DNA from: Paratinospora sagittata
Taxonomy: Eukaryota; Streptophyta; Magnoliopsida; Ranunculales; Menispermaceae
Reading direction: 5' to 3'
DNA: 64,000 nucleotides
Assembly: GCA_035771175.1 (NCBI GenBank)
Contig: CM069590.1
Coordinates: forward strand, 59,093,683 to 59,157,682
Below the pieces are notes generated by a model. That model searched no databases, was not told the DNA's origin, and worked only from the letters and a program-made list of their open reading frames with translations. Each line of letters starts with the position of its first letter. Position 1 is the stretch's first letter. A program made the translations under genes and the position numbers. This document shows, piece after piece, positions 22,136 through 32,440 of this stretch.

Positions 22136-22200
22136 TGGTGGATACGGGTGCCACTACTCACATAAGTGTACCTATGCAAGGTTGCCTGAGGAGCCGGAAG
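22136..22200 (+). pseudogene. Copia aspartic protease remnant
   Basis: LVVDTGATTHIS carries the DTGA active-site motif of retrotransposon proteases, which cut the polyprotein. The frame has a stop shortly before it, and the hAT-type insertion begins at 22219, within the protease-to-integrase interval. Confidence 0.75.
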
Positions 22201-22218
22201 CCAAGTGGTGGTGAAAAA

Positions 22219-22853
22219 TAGGGGTGTACATGGGTTTGGTCAAGTTAGGGCCAAAATTTAACCCAACCCAAACAGTTCGGGTTCGATTTGGGTTGGGTCG
22301 GTTCGTTAGGTTGGACATAGCCAAAATTCTTATTTGCAACAAAAAAAAATACAGCTTGTTTAACAAAAATAAATAAAAGTCAAAAGTTTTTGAGACACTT
22401 CATCAACAAAAAAAAAAAAAAAAACAAAAACAATTTAAGCAAATCCTATACCAAGAAAACAAATTTACAGAATATTAATAATTAAGAAAATCAATTAGAA
22501 AACAAGAATTCTTCAAGAATTTTAACACACAAAAGCAAAGGGCTAATCCTAATAATTTAACAATACTTCAAGATTTTTAACACACAATCAACCAGTTTGG
22601 GAAGCATGCAAATAATAAATGATCAATGCATAATAGTTGAGCAATATAAACAATTATACCTTTTCAAAAAGGTCTGGGGTTTCAACACTTACGTTCGGTT
22701 TGGGTCGAGTTATTCAGTTTTTTATGGGCTCAACTCATGATCCAACCCAAATTGATCGGATTGGACATTTTAGAACCCAACCCAACCCAAACCAACCCAA
22801 AAGGTTCGATTTGGTCAGGTTGATCAGGTTAGTCGGATTGATGAACACCCCTA
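22219..22853. mobile_element. Non-autonomous hAT-type element (TAGGGGTGT termini) inside copia pol
   Basis: It starts TAGGGGTGTACAT and ends ATGAACACCCCTA, an inverted match of about 12 of 13 bases. The flanks are GTGAAAAA (22211-22218) and GTGAAAGA (22854-22861), an 8-bp duplication with one change, as expected for hAT. The interior includes tracts of alternating AACCCAACCC and its complement near both ends. The small frame at 22637-22885 reads across the right end and is not a gene. It inserted after the copia element. Confidence 0.78.
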
Positions 22854-22861
22854 GTGAAAGA

Positions 22862-23920
22862 TATATACATTTATGTGGGCGATAGCAAAGCAGTAGAAGT
22901 AGAGGCCATAGGCTTATTTAGATTACATTTGGAAATTGGTTTATTTTTGGATTTGGATGAGACATTCGTTGTACCATCATTTAGACGGAATTTAGTTTCA
23001 ATTTCTACTTTGTACAAATTAGGTTATTCTTGTTCATTTGGAAATAATAAATTTAGTATTTTTAAAGATTCCAAATTATTGCCACTGGTTTTTTGAATGA
23101 TAATCTTTATAAATTAGATACCATTGCCTCTAATTATGAATCCTTGCATATTGAGAAATGTGGTACAAAATGCAAGTTAACAGAGAATTCTTCCATGTTA
23201 TGGCACAAACGATTAGAACATATCTCTAAATAGAGAATACAACGACTTGTGTCATAATGAATTCTTGACCCACTTGACTTAACAGATTTTACAGTCTGTG
23301 TTGAGTGTATTAAGGGCAAACAGACAAACAAGTGTAAATTAAATGTCAATAGGAGTTCCAGAGTTTTAGAACTGATACATACTGATATATGCGGTCCATT
23401 CCCTATAGCTAATTGGAATGAACAACAATATTTTATCACGTTCATAGACGATTAATCTCGCTATGGGTACCTGTATTTAATTAATGAGAAGTCACAATCT
23501 CTGGACGGATCAACACGACAAAAAAATTAAGGCTGTCAAATCCTATCGTGGTGGTGAATACTACGGTAGGTATAACGAATCAGGTGAACAACGTTCAGGG
23601 CCCTTTGCTCAGTACCTAGAGGAATGTGGAATCGTCCCACAATACACAATGCTGAGGAAACCCAACATGAATGATGTTGCTGAGCGACGAAATCGAACAC
23701 TTAAGGACATGGTAAGAAGTATGATTAGTCATTCTTCTTTACCTGAATCACTGTAGGGAGACGGGCTTAAGACTGGAGTTTACATACTCAACAGAGTTCC
23801 CAGCAAATCAGTAGCTAAAGCCCCATATGAGTTATGGACAAGCAAAAAGCCTAGCATTAGGCACTTGCATGTCTGTGGATGTCCAAGCTGAGGTTAGGCC
23901 TTACAGGCCACATGAAAAGA
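22862..23920 (+). pseudogene. Copia GAG-pre-integrase and integrase, broken
   Basis: The segment has VPSFRRNLVSISTLYKLGYS, then SSMLWHKRLEHIS, then a CVECIKGKQT zinc-finger-like end. HTDICGPFPI and FITFIDD supply two core Asp positions. NMNDVAERRNRTLKDM carries the catalytic Glu of the DDE triad, followed by NRVPSKSVAKAPYELW. Several stops and frame shifts interrupt it. Its former role was insertion of the cDNA into the genome. Confidence 0.85.
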
Positions 23921-24048
23921 AACTAGACTCAAGAACTGTTAGCTGCAATTTTGTTGGATACGCTGAGCAGTTTCTAGATTTTATAACCCCTCTACACGGT
24001 CCTTCTTCGAGAGTGGGAATGCAAGATTCCTTGAGGATGTTGAGTTTT

Positions 24049-24083
24049 TTTTTTTGGGGGGGGGGAGAGAGAGAGAGAGAGAT
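24049..24083 (+). repeat. T-run, G-run and GA microsatellite within copia pol
   Basis: A poly-T is followed directly by about ten G and then (GA)n, sitting between the integrase and reverse-transcriptase regions and destroying the frame. It is probably a replication-slippage product. Confidence 0.8.
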
Positions 24084-24389
24084 AAAATGAGAAATATTGT
24101 CTTTGAGGAGGAATTCGTTTCTCTTCCTATAGTTGTTATTGAAAATGATCAGGTTCTTATACCTGACATTATTCAAGAAGCAAATCCGGAATTACAAGAC
24201 AATATTCAACAACGCCCCTGTCCAAAATGAGGAAGTTGCTCCTGAAGAGCAAACTTAGCAACCTCAAGAAATAATGCCATGAAGGATATCTACAAGGGAA
24301 AAGAGGAACGCAATTTCTGATGATTATGTTGTTTATTTTCAAGAACATGAGTTTGATAGGAGTGGAAAATGATCCAATCAATTTCACTC

Positions 24390-25240
24390 AAGCCAAACAA
24401 AGTTCTAAATGCCAAAAGTGGATCGATGCCATGAAGAATGAAATGAAATCTATGAAAGACAACGACGTTTGGGATCTCGTCGAATTGCCTGAAGGAAAGA
24501 AACTCATTGGTTGCAAATGGATATTTAAGACCAAGAGGGATTCAAAAGGTAATGTCGAGAGATATAAAGCTCGTCTTGTTGCCAAGGGTTTTACTCAAAA
24601 GGAAAACATCGATTATATAGAGACTTTCTCTCCAGTATCTTTGAAAGACTCATTCAGTACTATTATGGCAGTAGTAGCTCATTATGATCTGGAACTACAT
24701 CAGATGGATCTAAAGATTGCGTTTCTCAATGGAGACATTAAGGAAGCAATTTCTATGGTGCAACCATAAAACTTTGTAACTGGAGACACAAAGTCTATGG
24801 TTTGCAAGCTTAAGAAATCCATCTACGGTTTCAAGCAAGCTTCCCGTCAATGGTACCATAAGTTTCATCAGGTTATTTCCTCGTTCGGCTTTAAGGAAGA
24901 TTTTGTTGATAGTTGCATTTATCACAAATTCAATGGGAACAAGTATATCTTCTTGGTTTTATATGTTGATGACATATTATTGGCTTGCAACGATATAGGC
25001 TTACTACACGAAACCAAGAAATTTCTATCAAAACATTTTGAGATGAAAGATCTTGGGGATGCCTCCTTTGTATTAAGAATTCAGATACATTGAGATCGTT
25101 CTCGGGGTATTCTCATATTATCACAAAAGAGCTATATCGAAAAGGTGCTTGAAAGGTTTGGCATGATAAGTTGTGCCCCAAGAAATACACCCATTGCTAA
25201 GGGTGATAAATTTAGCCTCAGTTAATGCCCCAAGAATGAA
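24390..25240 (+). pseudogene. Copia reverse transcriptase, broken
   Basis: WIDAMKNEMKSMKDNDVWDL, GCKWIFKTKRDSKGN, YKARLVAKGFTQ, METFSPV-like ETFSPVS, HQMDLKIAFLNGD and LKKSIYGFKQASRQWY are the standard copia RT motifs. The catalytic YVDDILLA is present at about 24962-24985. Stops at about 24769 and 25092 break the frame. Confidence 0.9.
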
Positions 25241-25255
25241 ATTTAATCTAAGGAA

Positions 25256-25953
25256 ATGCAAAAGATTCCTTATGCATCTGCAGTAGGGAGTCTTATGTAT
25301 GCTCAGGTATGTACACGTCCGGATATAAAGTACATAATTGGAATGTTAGGCATATATCTTAGTAACCCTGGTATGGATCATTGGATAACAGCAAAAAGGG
25401 CTATGAGGTATTTACAGAAAACAAAAGACTATATGCTCACATATAGGAGATCTGATCGTTTGGAGATCGTGGGGTATTCCGACTCCGATTTTGTTGGATG
25501 CCTAGATACTAAGAGATCCACTTTAGGCTATGTTTACCTGATTTCAAGAGGAGCTATTTCTTGGAAGAGTGTCAAATGGACACTTACAACTTCTTTTATT
25601 GTGGAGGCAGAGTTTATAACATATCATGAGGCATCAAATTAGGGGATATGGCTGCGGTATTTTTTAATGGGCTGCGAATTGTAGATGGTATTGAAAAACT
25701 ATTGAAGATATTTTGTGATAATAAAGTCGTTGTCCTATATTCCAATAACAACATAAGCTCTTCGAAGTCAAAGCACATAAACATCAAGTTTTTGTTTGTT
25801 AAAGAGAGAGTTCAAAGTAACCAGATGTCTATAGTACATATAAGAACAAACTCCATGTCAGCGGATCCACTAACCCAGGTTTTACCACCCAAGGTGTTTC
25901 ATGAGCATACTACTCATATGCATGTTGTACCTTTTGATGATGTGCAGGATTAG
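25256..25953 (+). pseudogene. Copia RNase H region, broken
   Basis: VGSLMYAQVCTRPDIKY precedes the RNase H segment. GYSDSDFVGCLDTKRST holds the conserved acidic residues, followed by ISWKSVKWTLTTS and a VEAEF motif where VEAEY is usual. One stop at about 25640 separates it from a C-terminal part (CDNKVVVLYSNN, HINIKFLFVKERV). It would remove the RNA strand during cDNA synthesis. Confidence 0.88.
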
Positions 25954-26408
25954 TGGGAGTTTACTTTTGAATGTTATTATGTAATAGACATTTTTTTTTT
26001 GTTATTTGATATCAATAAAGTAGATGTTTTCATTTATACTCTGAATTTAATTATTATCTTTCTATTGCGGTTTTGTATTAAAGTTGCGGTTTGGCATAAA
26101 GAGAAAGACTAAGGTTGATTCGTTGAAATCATTAGTAGAACCAGTTGGAAATAGGCATGTAAGATCACATTTCATGTAATTTTCATGCTACACATTCATA
26201 CTTGATCTATGCTATTGAATGTATTGATATGGTGATCATTGTTGGGTCTAGTTGCCGAATTTTAAGTGCAGCGATGATTGCTTTGGTTCCATGTTAATAT
26301 ATTCGATGGACTAGATTGTTTTCTAAAGGGTTGTTTTATGAGATAACAAGTTAAAGTGGGCACTAAAGTTTTATTATATAACTATTTTCCAGACAACATA
26401 TGTGGCTC

Positions 26409-26419
26409 AAGTGAGAGAT
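26409..26419 (+). other. Polypurine tract
   Basis: CAAGTGAGAGAT sits immediately before the 3' LTR, where a purine-rich primer for plus-strand synthesis is expected in copia elements. Confidence 0.7.
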
Positions 26420-26904
26420 TGTTAGGTTAATTAATTTTCTATGTGGGCTCACACATGTTATTAACAGTTATATTAATTGATTTGGATAATCTAATGCAGT
26501 GGGCCATTTTGTGATCTGTTGATTGAGCTCAATAAACAACTAATATGGTATGGGCTATGCAATGTGTAAAAACCCATATTGGCCCAACTTGTGACTGATG
26601 GGGTTTCAGTTGGTTCAGAATATAATGTGTTAATATAATGGGTTGTGGTTCCTAAGTTAAATCAACATTATATACTCTTCTTCTTTGCTCCATCATAGAG
26701 AGAGAATTCATTGAGTGTCTTCAAGGAGATTTAACTATGAAAAATCATAAAACCTCAAGCTCTCATCTTGATCCATTCTTTTGAGATCATCATCAACCAT
26801 GGCTTTAAGTATTGTTCCCCTCCTCAACTAATCTTCTTGATAATTTAATATGATCTTCATGAGATTATTGTTAGGTTGTTACAATCTCTATATTATGTTT
26901 AACA
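26420..26904 (+). repeat. 3' LTR
   Basis: It has the same ends and length (485 bp) as the 5' LTR and is followed by the duplicated GGTTT. It contains AATAAA-like and TATATAATG-like stretches that could serve in termination and initiation, as in other LTRs. Confidence 0.92.
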
Positions 26905-28716
26905 GGTTTTGCTTTCTTATTCTCGGAACTCTTAGTTTTTTGTGGGGTTTCTCTATGCTTACATATTCTCAAAATGATTCATGATGTTGTTAATAGAATA
27001 TACTCCAAAAAAAAATGTATATATTATAATCTTGTAACAAAAAAATTATGAACTCTAGATACTCACATTGTAGAAGTTACAGTATTACGAATTTACGTAC
27101 ACTCTGGCCCTAAAAATCTAAAGGTAATCACATCAGTACTGTATTGTCTTGTACTCTCCCATGCATACAACCTTATTTATACAATGAATTGGACTAATAT
27201 TGCAATATATTCTTGCTTGTGCTAACAAAATATCATATATAACTTAATATCAAGCAATGCAATTGAACAATTGAATGGACTCATTAAATTTGAATCATAC
27301 TATATTTCAACATTCTTAGAAGTATATTTCAAGTATTAGACATAAAATCCATTTATTACTATATTAATGATTTGTCTGATATTCATAGAAGAAAGAGGAA
27401 GTTGAGTGGATAAATGGTTGTTAGAGCAATAATTTTGCAACTTTGCTACCTCACTCCCCTACAGTTAGCTTAGTTACCATTCCCCAAAATCCAAATTAAT
27501 TAAACTTGGGAAGTTGACCCATTAGTCTAATGCTAATATCAATGGCCCTAAAAAGGAAGACAATTGTAAAAAAAGTAAGGGAAAGTTGAGAAAGAGGCTT
27601 GGGTTCGCTTAATCTGCAAACCTTTTTTTTGCTCTTCTTTTTAACACTTAATCATAACTCTGTGGACTCTTCTCTCTTCTCTCCCTCCCCTTAGCTTTCA
27701 AGCAAAGATGGGTCTCTCCTATCTATCTTTTTTTTTATTTTTTCTTCTTTGATGGGGCGTGTGATCCGAGACTGCCCACATATGATGGCTACACGCTGTT
27801 CTCAATTCGTATGGTACAATGAATTCCTATATAGTAATTGGTTGGTTTATAACCTAATACACCATCAAATTAGAAGGTATCACCATGTTGCCACTGCTGT
27901 CTCTTAATTAATTGCACACTTCAATTACTGTTGCTTGGCAACAAAGCTTGTCTTGAAACATTAAAACAAACTAATCTATCACATAAAAAAGTTGAAAACA
28001 ATCATTTTTTTAAAATTTGTATGTTTGAAGGACTGTAAAATAAATAACTTGAATGGTCTTGATGACTTTTATGTTGATTAATTATAAAAATTTTAGTCTA
28101 AGCAATACTTTCAAATCACATCATGTAGTTAACTAGCTTGGTTTAGATTATAAGTTGAAAAACCTGAGAGATTTAAAGCCAGTATATAAAAGTCAAAACT
28201 TAGATTAAAGGGTACCATCTAAAGGTAAAAAGACGCGTGCCTCTCAAATAAATACTTGTTCTAGATTTTTATCTGAAGATTAAACCCTTCTGTTTTTAAT
28301 TCTTCCACCCATATCAATTTTTATTGTTTTTGTCAGGGTTGAGTCAATGATTTGATAAATTAATACTAAAAAAACCTTCATTTTAAATGAAAAATATTCT
28401 AGTTGTTAAAATTTATTGTGGTAATAAAACTAAAAAAAGATATAATATAACGTAAATAAAAATAATTAAAAAATATATATAATTACTTGTAATTTAAATA
28501 TGTTGAATGAAACCTCAAAAAACCTAATTTTATTATTAAGTTGAGTCGAGTAGCAAATCGTCAAATAATTGTGTAAAGTTAACCGTACCCGATGAGCATG
28601 AGATTTGATCTCTTGCATATCAGGAGATGAACGGACTCGGGTTTCGCGTCTTCACCAACTATGCCGACAGTTCCGTAATTAAAACCAACCGCAGTGGCAT
28701 TTCAACAACTATCCCT
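26905..28716. other. Intergenic; ADF upstream region
   Basis: AT-rich sequence with no supported gene. The first 100 bp continue the sequence interrupted by the copia element. CT-rich tracts near 27660-27700 and the last few hundred bases belong to the probable ADF promoter. No repeat ends were recognised. Confidence 0.45.
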
Positions 28717-28717
28717 C

Positions 28718-28723
28718 TATATA
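28718..28723 (+). promoter_or_regulatory. TATA box of the ADF gene
   Basis: CTATATAG lies 101-106 bp before the ADF start codon, in a C-rich context (TCCCTCTATATAGCACTG). Spacing suits a leader of about 70-80 nt. Confidence 0.6.
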
Positions 28724-28823
28724 GCACTGTCCCTCCCCTTTCCCAAGTCCCAACTCGAACTTGACCTTTAAAATCTCTCTTAGAAACTTGCAGAAGATCC
28801 TCTGTTTTTCTCAGCTCACAATC

Positions 28824-28915
28824 ATGGCGATGGCCTTCAAGATGGTAATTTAAGTTCGTCCTTTCTTTATTAAACTCAATCAATTCGACTAAATAGATCT
28901 TCTTGTTTAATTAAT

Positions 28916-28962
<47 letters not shown>

Positions 28963-29601
28963 ATATATATATACTTTATAATTATGCATTGAAATTCCAG
29001 GCGACAACAGGAATGTGGGTGACGGATGAGTGCAAGAACTCTTTCATGGAGATGAAATGGAAGAAAGTGCACCGCTACATCGTCTTCAAGATCGACGAAG
29101 GATCGAAGCTCGTCACTGTCGATAAGGTCGGCGGCGCCGCTGAAAGCTACGACGATCTCGCTGCCTCGCTTCCAAACGACGATTGCCGATACGCTGTGTT
29201 CGACTTTGATTTCGTCACCGTAGATAACTGTCGCAAGAGCAAGATCTTCTTCATCGCATGGTTCGATTCCAATCCTCCAATCTATATATCAGCAGCGATA
29301 GCGTTTAATGGGAAAAAGAAAAAAAATTATTCAATAATCTGCTAATATTTTCTAATTACACAAGGCCTTTTATTCACCATCCTACCTAAAAAAATTCAAA
29401 TTAAATATTCTGAACTAGCTATATTTTTTTATTGTATTGAATGATTACAGGGCTCCAACTGCATCAAGGATTAGAGCGAAGATGCTTTATGCGACATCAA
29501 AAGACGGATTGCGAAGAGTTCTTGATGGAATTAGCTACGAAGTTCAGGCGACGGATCCAACAGAGATGGGGATCGAGATCATAAAAGACAGGGCGAAGTA
29601 G
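28824..29601 (+). CDS. ADF5: Actin-depolymerizing factor (ADF5-like)
   Basis: Three exons (28824-28844, 29001-29260, 29451-29601) encode 143 residues, the usual ADF length. The 21-nt first exon gives MAMAFKM; exon 2 opens [20 protein letters not shown]. The ADF-H domain covers nearly all of the protein, with [35 protein letters not shown] and the actin-binding long helix [18 protein letters not shown]. The longer N-terminus and the TTGMWV start resemble the ADF5/ADF9 group, whose Arabidopsis members bundle rather than sever filaments; applying that here is inference. The Trp codon is split across intron 2 (TG|G). Intron 1 contains a long CT repeat and the 3' UTR a GAT repeat. Confidence 0.94.
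28917..28958 (+). repeat. (CT)n microsatellite in ADF intron 1
   Basis: A pure CT run of about 21 units is followed by a short TA run at about 28961-28972. It is inside the 156-bp first intron, close to the acceptor side. Confidence 0.95.
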
Positions 29602-29722
29602 ATCGAAGATGCAGAGGAGACGGATGATATATTGCAAAAAGCCGTCCCTTTGCTTTTTGTTATTTATGGATTTGTAACCGCTAATGATGATGATAACCTC
29701 ACAGCTCGTGGGCTCTTAAGAA

Positions 29723-29756
<34 letters not shown>
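29723..29756 (+). repeat. (GAT)n microsatellite in the ADF 3' region
   Basis: About eleven GAT units lie roughly 120 bp after the ADF stop codon, probably within its 3' UTR. Confidence 0.9.
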
Positions 29757-32194
29757 TTGTTTTTGTTGATTTAATAGCTCTTAGCTTCCTTCTATCGTAG
29801 AGGATGTTTGTTGTTGTGTCTTGTTCTTCCTTCTTCACCCAGGCTTCTGATCTTTAATTTACTATACTAATTAATTAAGAAATCTGCTACTACTACTACT
29901 ACGAAATCTGTTAATTTTGCCTCTCTAGCTAACTAGGTCGATTATAAAAGCCAATATTGCTGGTGCTTGTGATCTGTGGTGAAATTAATTTTCTGAGGGT
30001 TGAGCAAATTCAGTAGATTTTAATTGCGGAGGAGAATTATATTACGGTGAATTTGTGCATTGGCAGAGATTAACAATAAAAAAATATATTATAAAGCAGA
30101 AGGAATCAGAAGTTGCGTCACCGTATACGCCGAATTTTACTTTCTATAAAAAAAAAATGAACTGGGAATAATATATTTTATAAAGAAAATGTTAATTATG
30201 CAACTTCATCTTTTACTAGTTAAAGGAGATCTGCTTTTTCTTATTATTTTTTTAAGAAACGAGGTAAGACATGGACTTTCTTTCAACTTAATTGGGCTAT
30301 TTTTCTGGTTGGAAGACATGGCATTATAATTCTATTTTTTTTACTTTCCTCCTTATTGCACTCATGAGAAAAATATTATATAAGGTCGGGTTGAGATTTT
30401 TAAAATCTAATTATTTATGTTTTTAATATTTTGAAATGGATGATTACTAATTATAAATGAAAAATATCTAGTACATGGTACTATTTTATTTTTTTTAAGA
30501 ATTTCAGAACATCGGCTGCTTTTTAAAAGTATGGCTTTCAAATAAAAAGGGATTATTCAAATTTGATGACAACAAAAGAATAAAAATATTACATGTAGTT
30601 TATATCATTTTTTCGCTGGTGTAACACTCCCCCAAGAAATGTTATGCTTGCTGATATAACAAAGCTTTATTTTTTCCATTTGCATAATTCAAGTTCAGAT
30701 TCTGCATGATGGGTTCTCATATCAGTAGCTTGGAATTGTGGAAGAATTGCTTTCAAAATGGCCTATTGATTTGAAATATATAAGACCCAATGCACAGAAA
30801 GCAGAGGGACACCCGTCTCTTTCTCTGATTTCTTTTCCCTCTTTTTCTTTTGTTTTCTGATAAAGAAGCAAAAGTTGCCATCTTTTTGAGAGAGCATAGC
30901 AAGTTGAAGGAAGAATAAAAAACCGAGTTTCAAACTGGAATGCCGCGTCCAGTACCAAACAATTCTTCTGCAATGAATGAAATTAACAGTGCACAGTACT
31001 GGTCCATATTCCATTTTTGAGCGACCATTCTTTCAATTTCGGTGATGGATAAAATAAAGTAATTAAGGATTACTTTTCTTTTTTTTTGTTTAGGAAAGTT
31101 ATGAAGATCACTGAATTTAATCATGTAAGCAGCACTTTCTTTCTGCAATAGCATTTAGAAGAACAAATCAAGTGTTGGAGCGTGGATTATGAATCATTAT
31201 TGTAGCGCTACGCTTAGTCATTGACGGGAGCTCCTTGTCTTGTAGAACTTCTGGAGATTGAGCCCTTTCTGAGTTATTATATACAGTCTTCCTTTGATAT
31301 CTTTGCCAAGAAAAATATTAATCTAGCTACAAAAAAAATTATAATTACAATTACAATAAAGGTGATAAAATGGACCGAGACTCATTTGTCCACTTTCGTC
31401 TAGCTTGCTATAAAACGGATATGGACAAAGCTTTTTAAAAATCGAATTGGGTCTTACCAGGCGACCATAAACTCAAAAAAAAAAAAAAAAACCTTAAAAT
31501 CGCCTAGTCCCAAACCGGCAAACCTTAAAATTTCTCAAATCACCAACTCAAAATCAAATGCCCAACCAAACCTCATATATTTTTTAAATTGCTAGATCAT
31601 CAAGATTTTTTAGGTTTTATGTTCTAGTGTTATGTATTATAGTTAATATATGCATTTTGAGGAATAAAGTTCATTATATCCCCCTATCAAAGTGTATCTT
31701 TTATTTTTAATCAATACCGTTGAGGTTTGTCGAAAAAAAAATTTTAGCCCACCCAAAAAAAAATCATGGCTACGTCTCTGGTTTGAACATAAGTTTTAAA
31801 AACCGAGTATTCGATTCCTAATTAATACAAATGATAAAATTTACATATATTTTAAATTACCCAAGCCCTCGGTTAATTTTTACTTATATTTCTTCTTAAT
31901 TTTTTTTCACTTAATGATCTTCTTCTTCTTCATTCTTAATTACTATTGGCATGACATTTTTATTTTATTTTATTTTTTAAAAAGTATACTTTACCATCAT
32001 ATTTTTTAAAAAAGTATACACGGTACGAATAAAGCTGAGCTACCCAGTTTATAAAACATACAGGTATAGACAAACACTTATTATTCGTTTCTTACACCAA
32101 GTCGGGTATGGACATGCCAAATATCTGTTAGTATAAGGTATTATTTGTACGCGTACCCGCCCATACTCAATTTTTTGTCACCCGTAACTACACG

Positions 32195-32440
32195 TTTATA
32201 TTCATTTGATCATTTATTACACACATCAAATCTCGAAATGTATATAGCATACACACCTAATGAGATAAAAATATAGTTTGTGTATAACATACACATTCAA
32301 TGATATATCTCGAATTGTATACCAACATTTAAAAAATATTAATTTAACTACAAATAAATATAATTACACATTCATATTTATTAGATGTGTGTGTTATATA
32401 TATCTCATAATGTGTAATAAATAATTTAATAAATATAAAT
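32195..32440. repeat. Possible AT-rich MITE or fold-back repeat
   Basis: The left side has TCATTTATTACACACATC. The right side, reverse-complemented, has TTATTTATTACACATTATG, so the two ends are loosely inverted. Related text (ATTCATTGGATCATTTATT then ACACACC) occurs at about 38310-38340. Ends and target duplication were not resolved. Confidence 0.3.

Larger units (their letters stand above)
18594..26904 (+). mobile_element. Full-length, decayed Ty1/copia retrotransposon (8.3 kb)
   Basis: Two 485-bp LTRs (18594-19078 and 26420-26904), a TGGTATCAG primer-binding site, gag, protease, integrase, reverse transcriptase, RNase H and a polypurine tract are all present in copia order (integrase before RT). 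The flanks carry the identical 5-bp duplication GGTTT (18589-18593 and 26905-26909). The LTRs differ at several percent to about 10% of sites by eye, so the insertion is not recent. All open frames carry stops, and a second transposon sits inside. The leader before gag is unusually long, about 2.3 kb. Confidence 0.93.

Noticed and set aside
22637..22885. 82-residue plus-strand frame in copia
   Set aside because: It is translated hAT-element sequence crossing that element's right end into copia.
29201..29345. Extension of the ADF frame beyond IFFIAW to a stop at 29343
   Set aside because: The continuation is intron 2 read-through. The GT at 29261 and AG at 29449-29450 restore the ADF frame.
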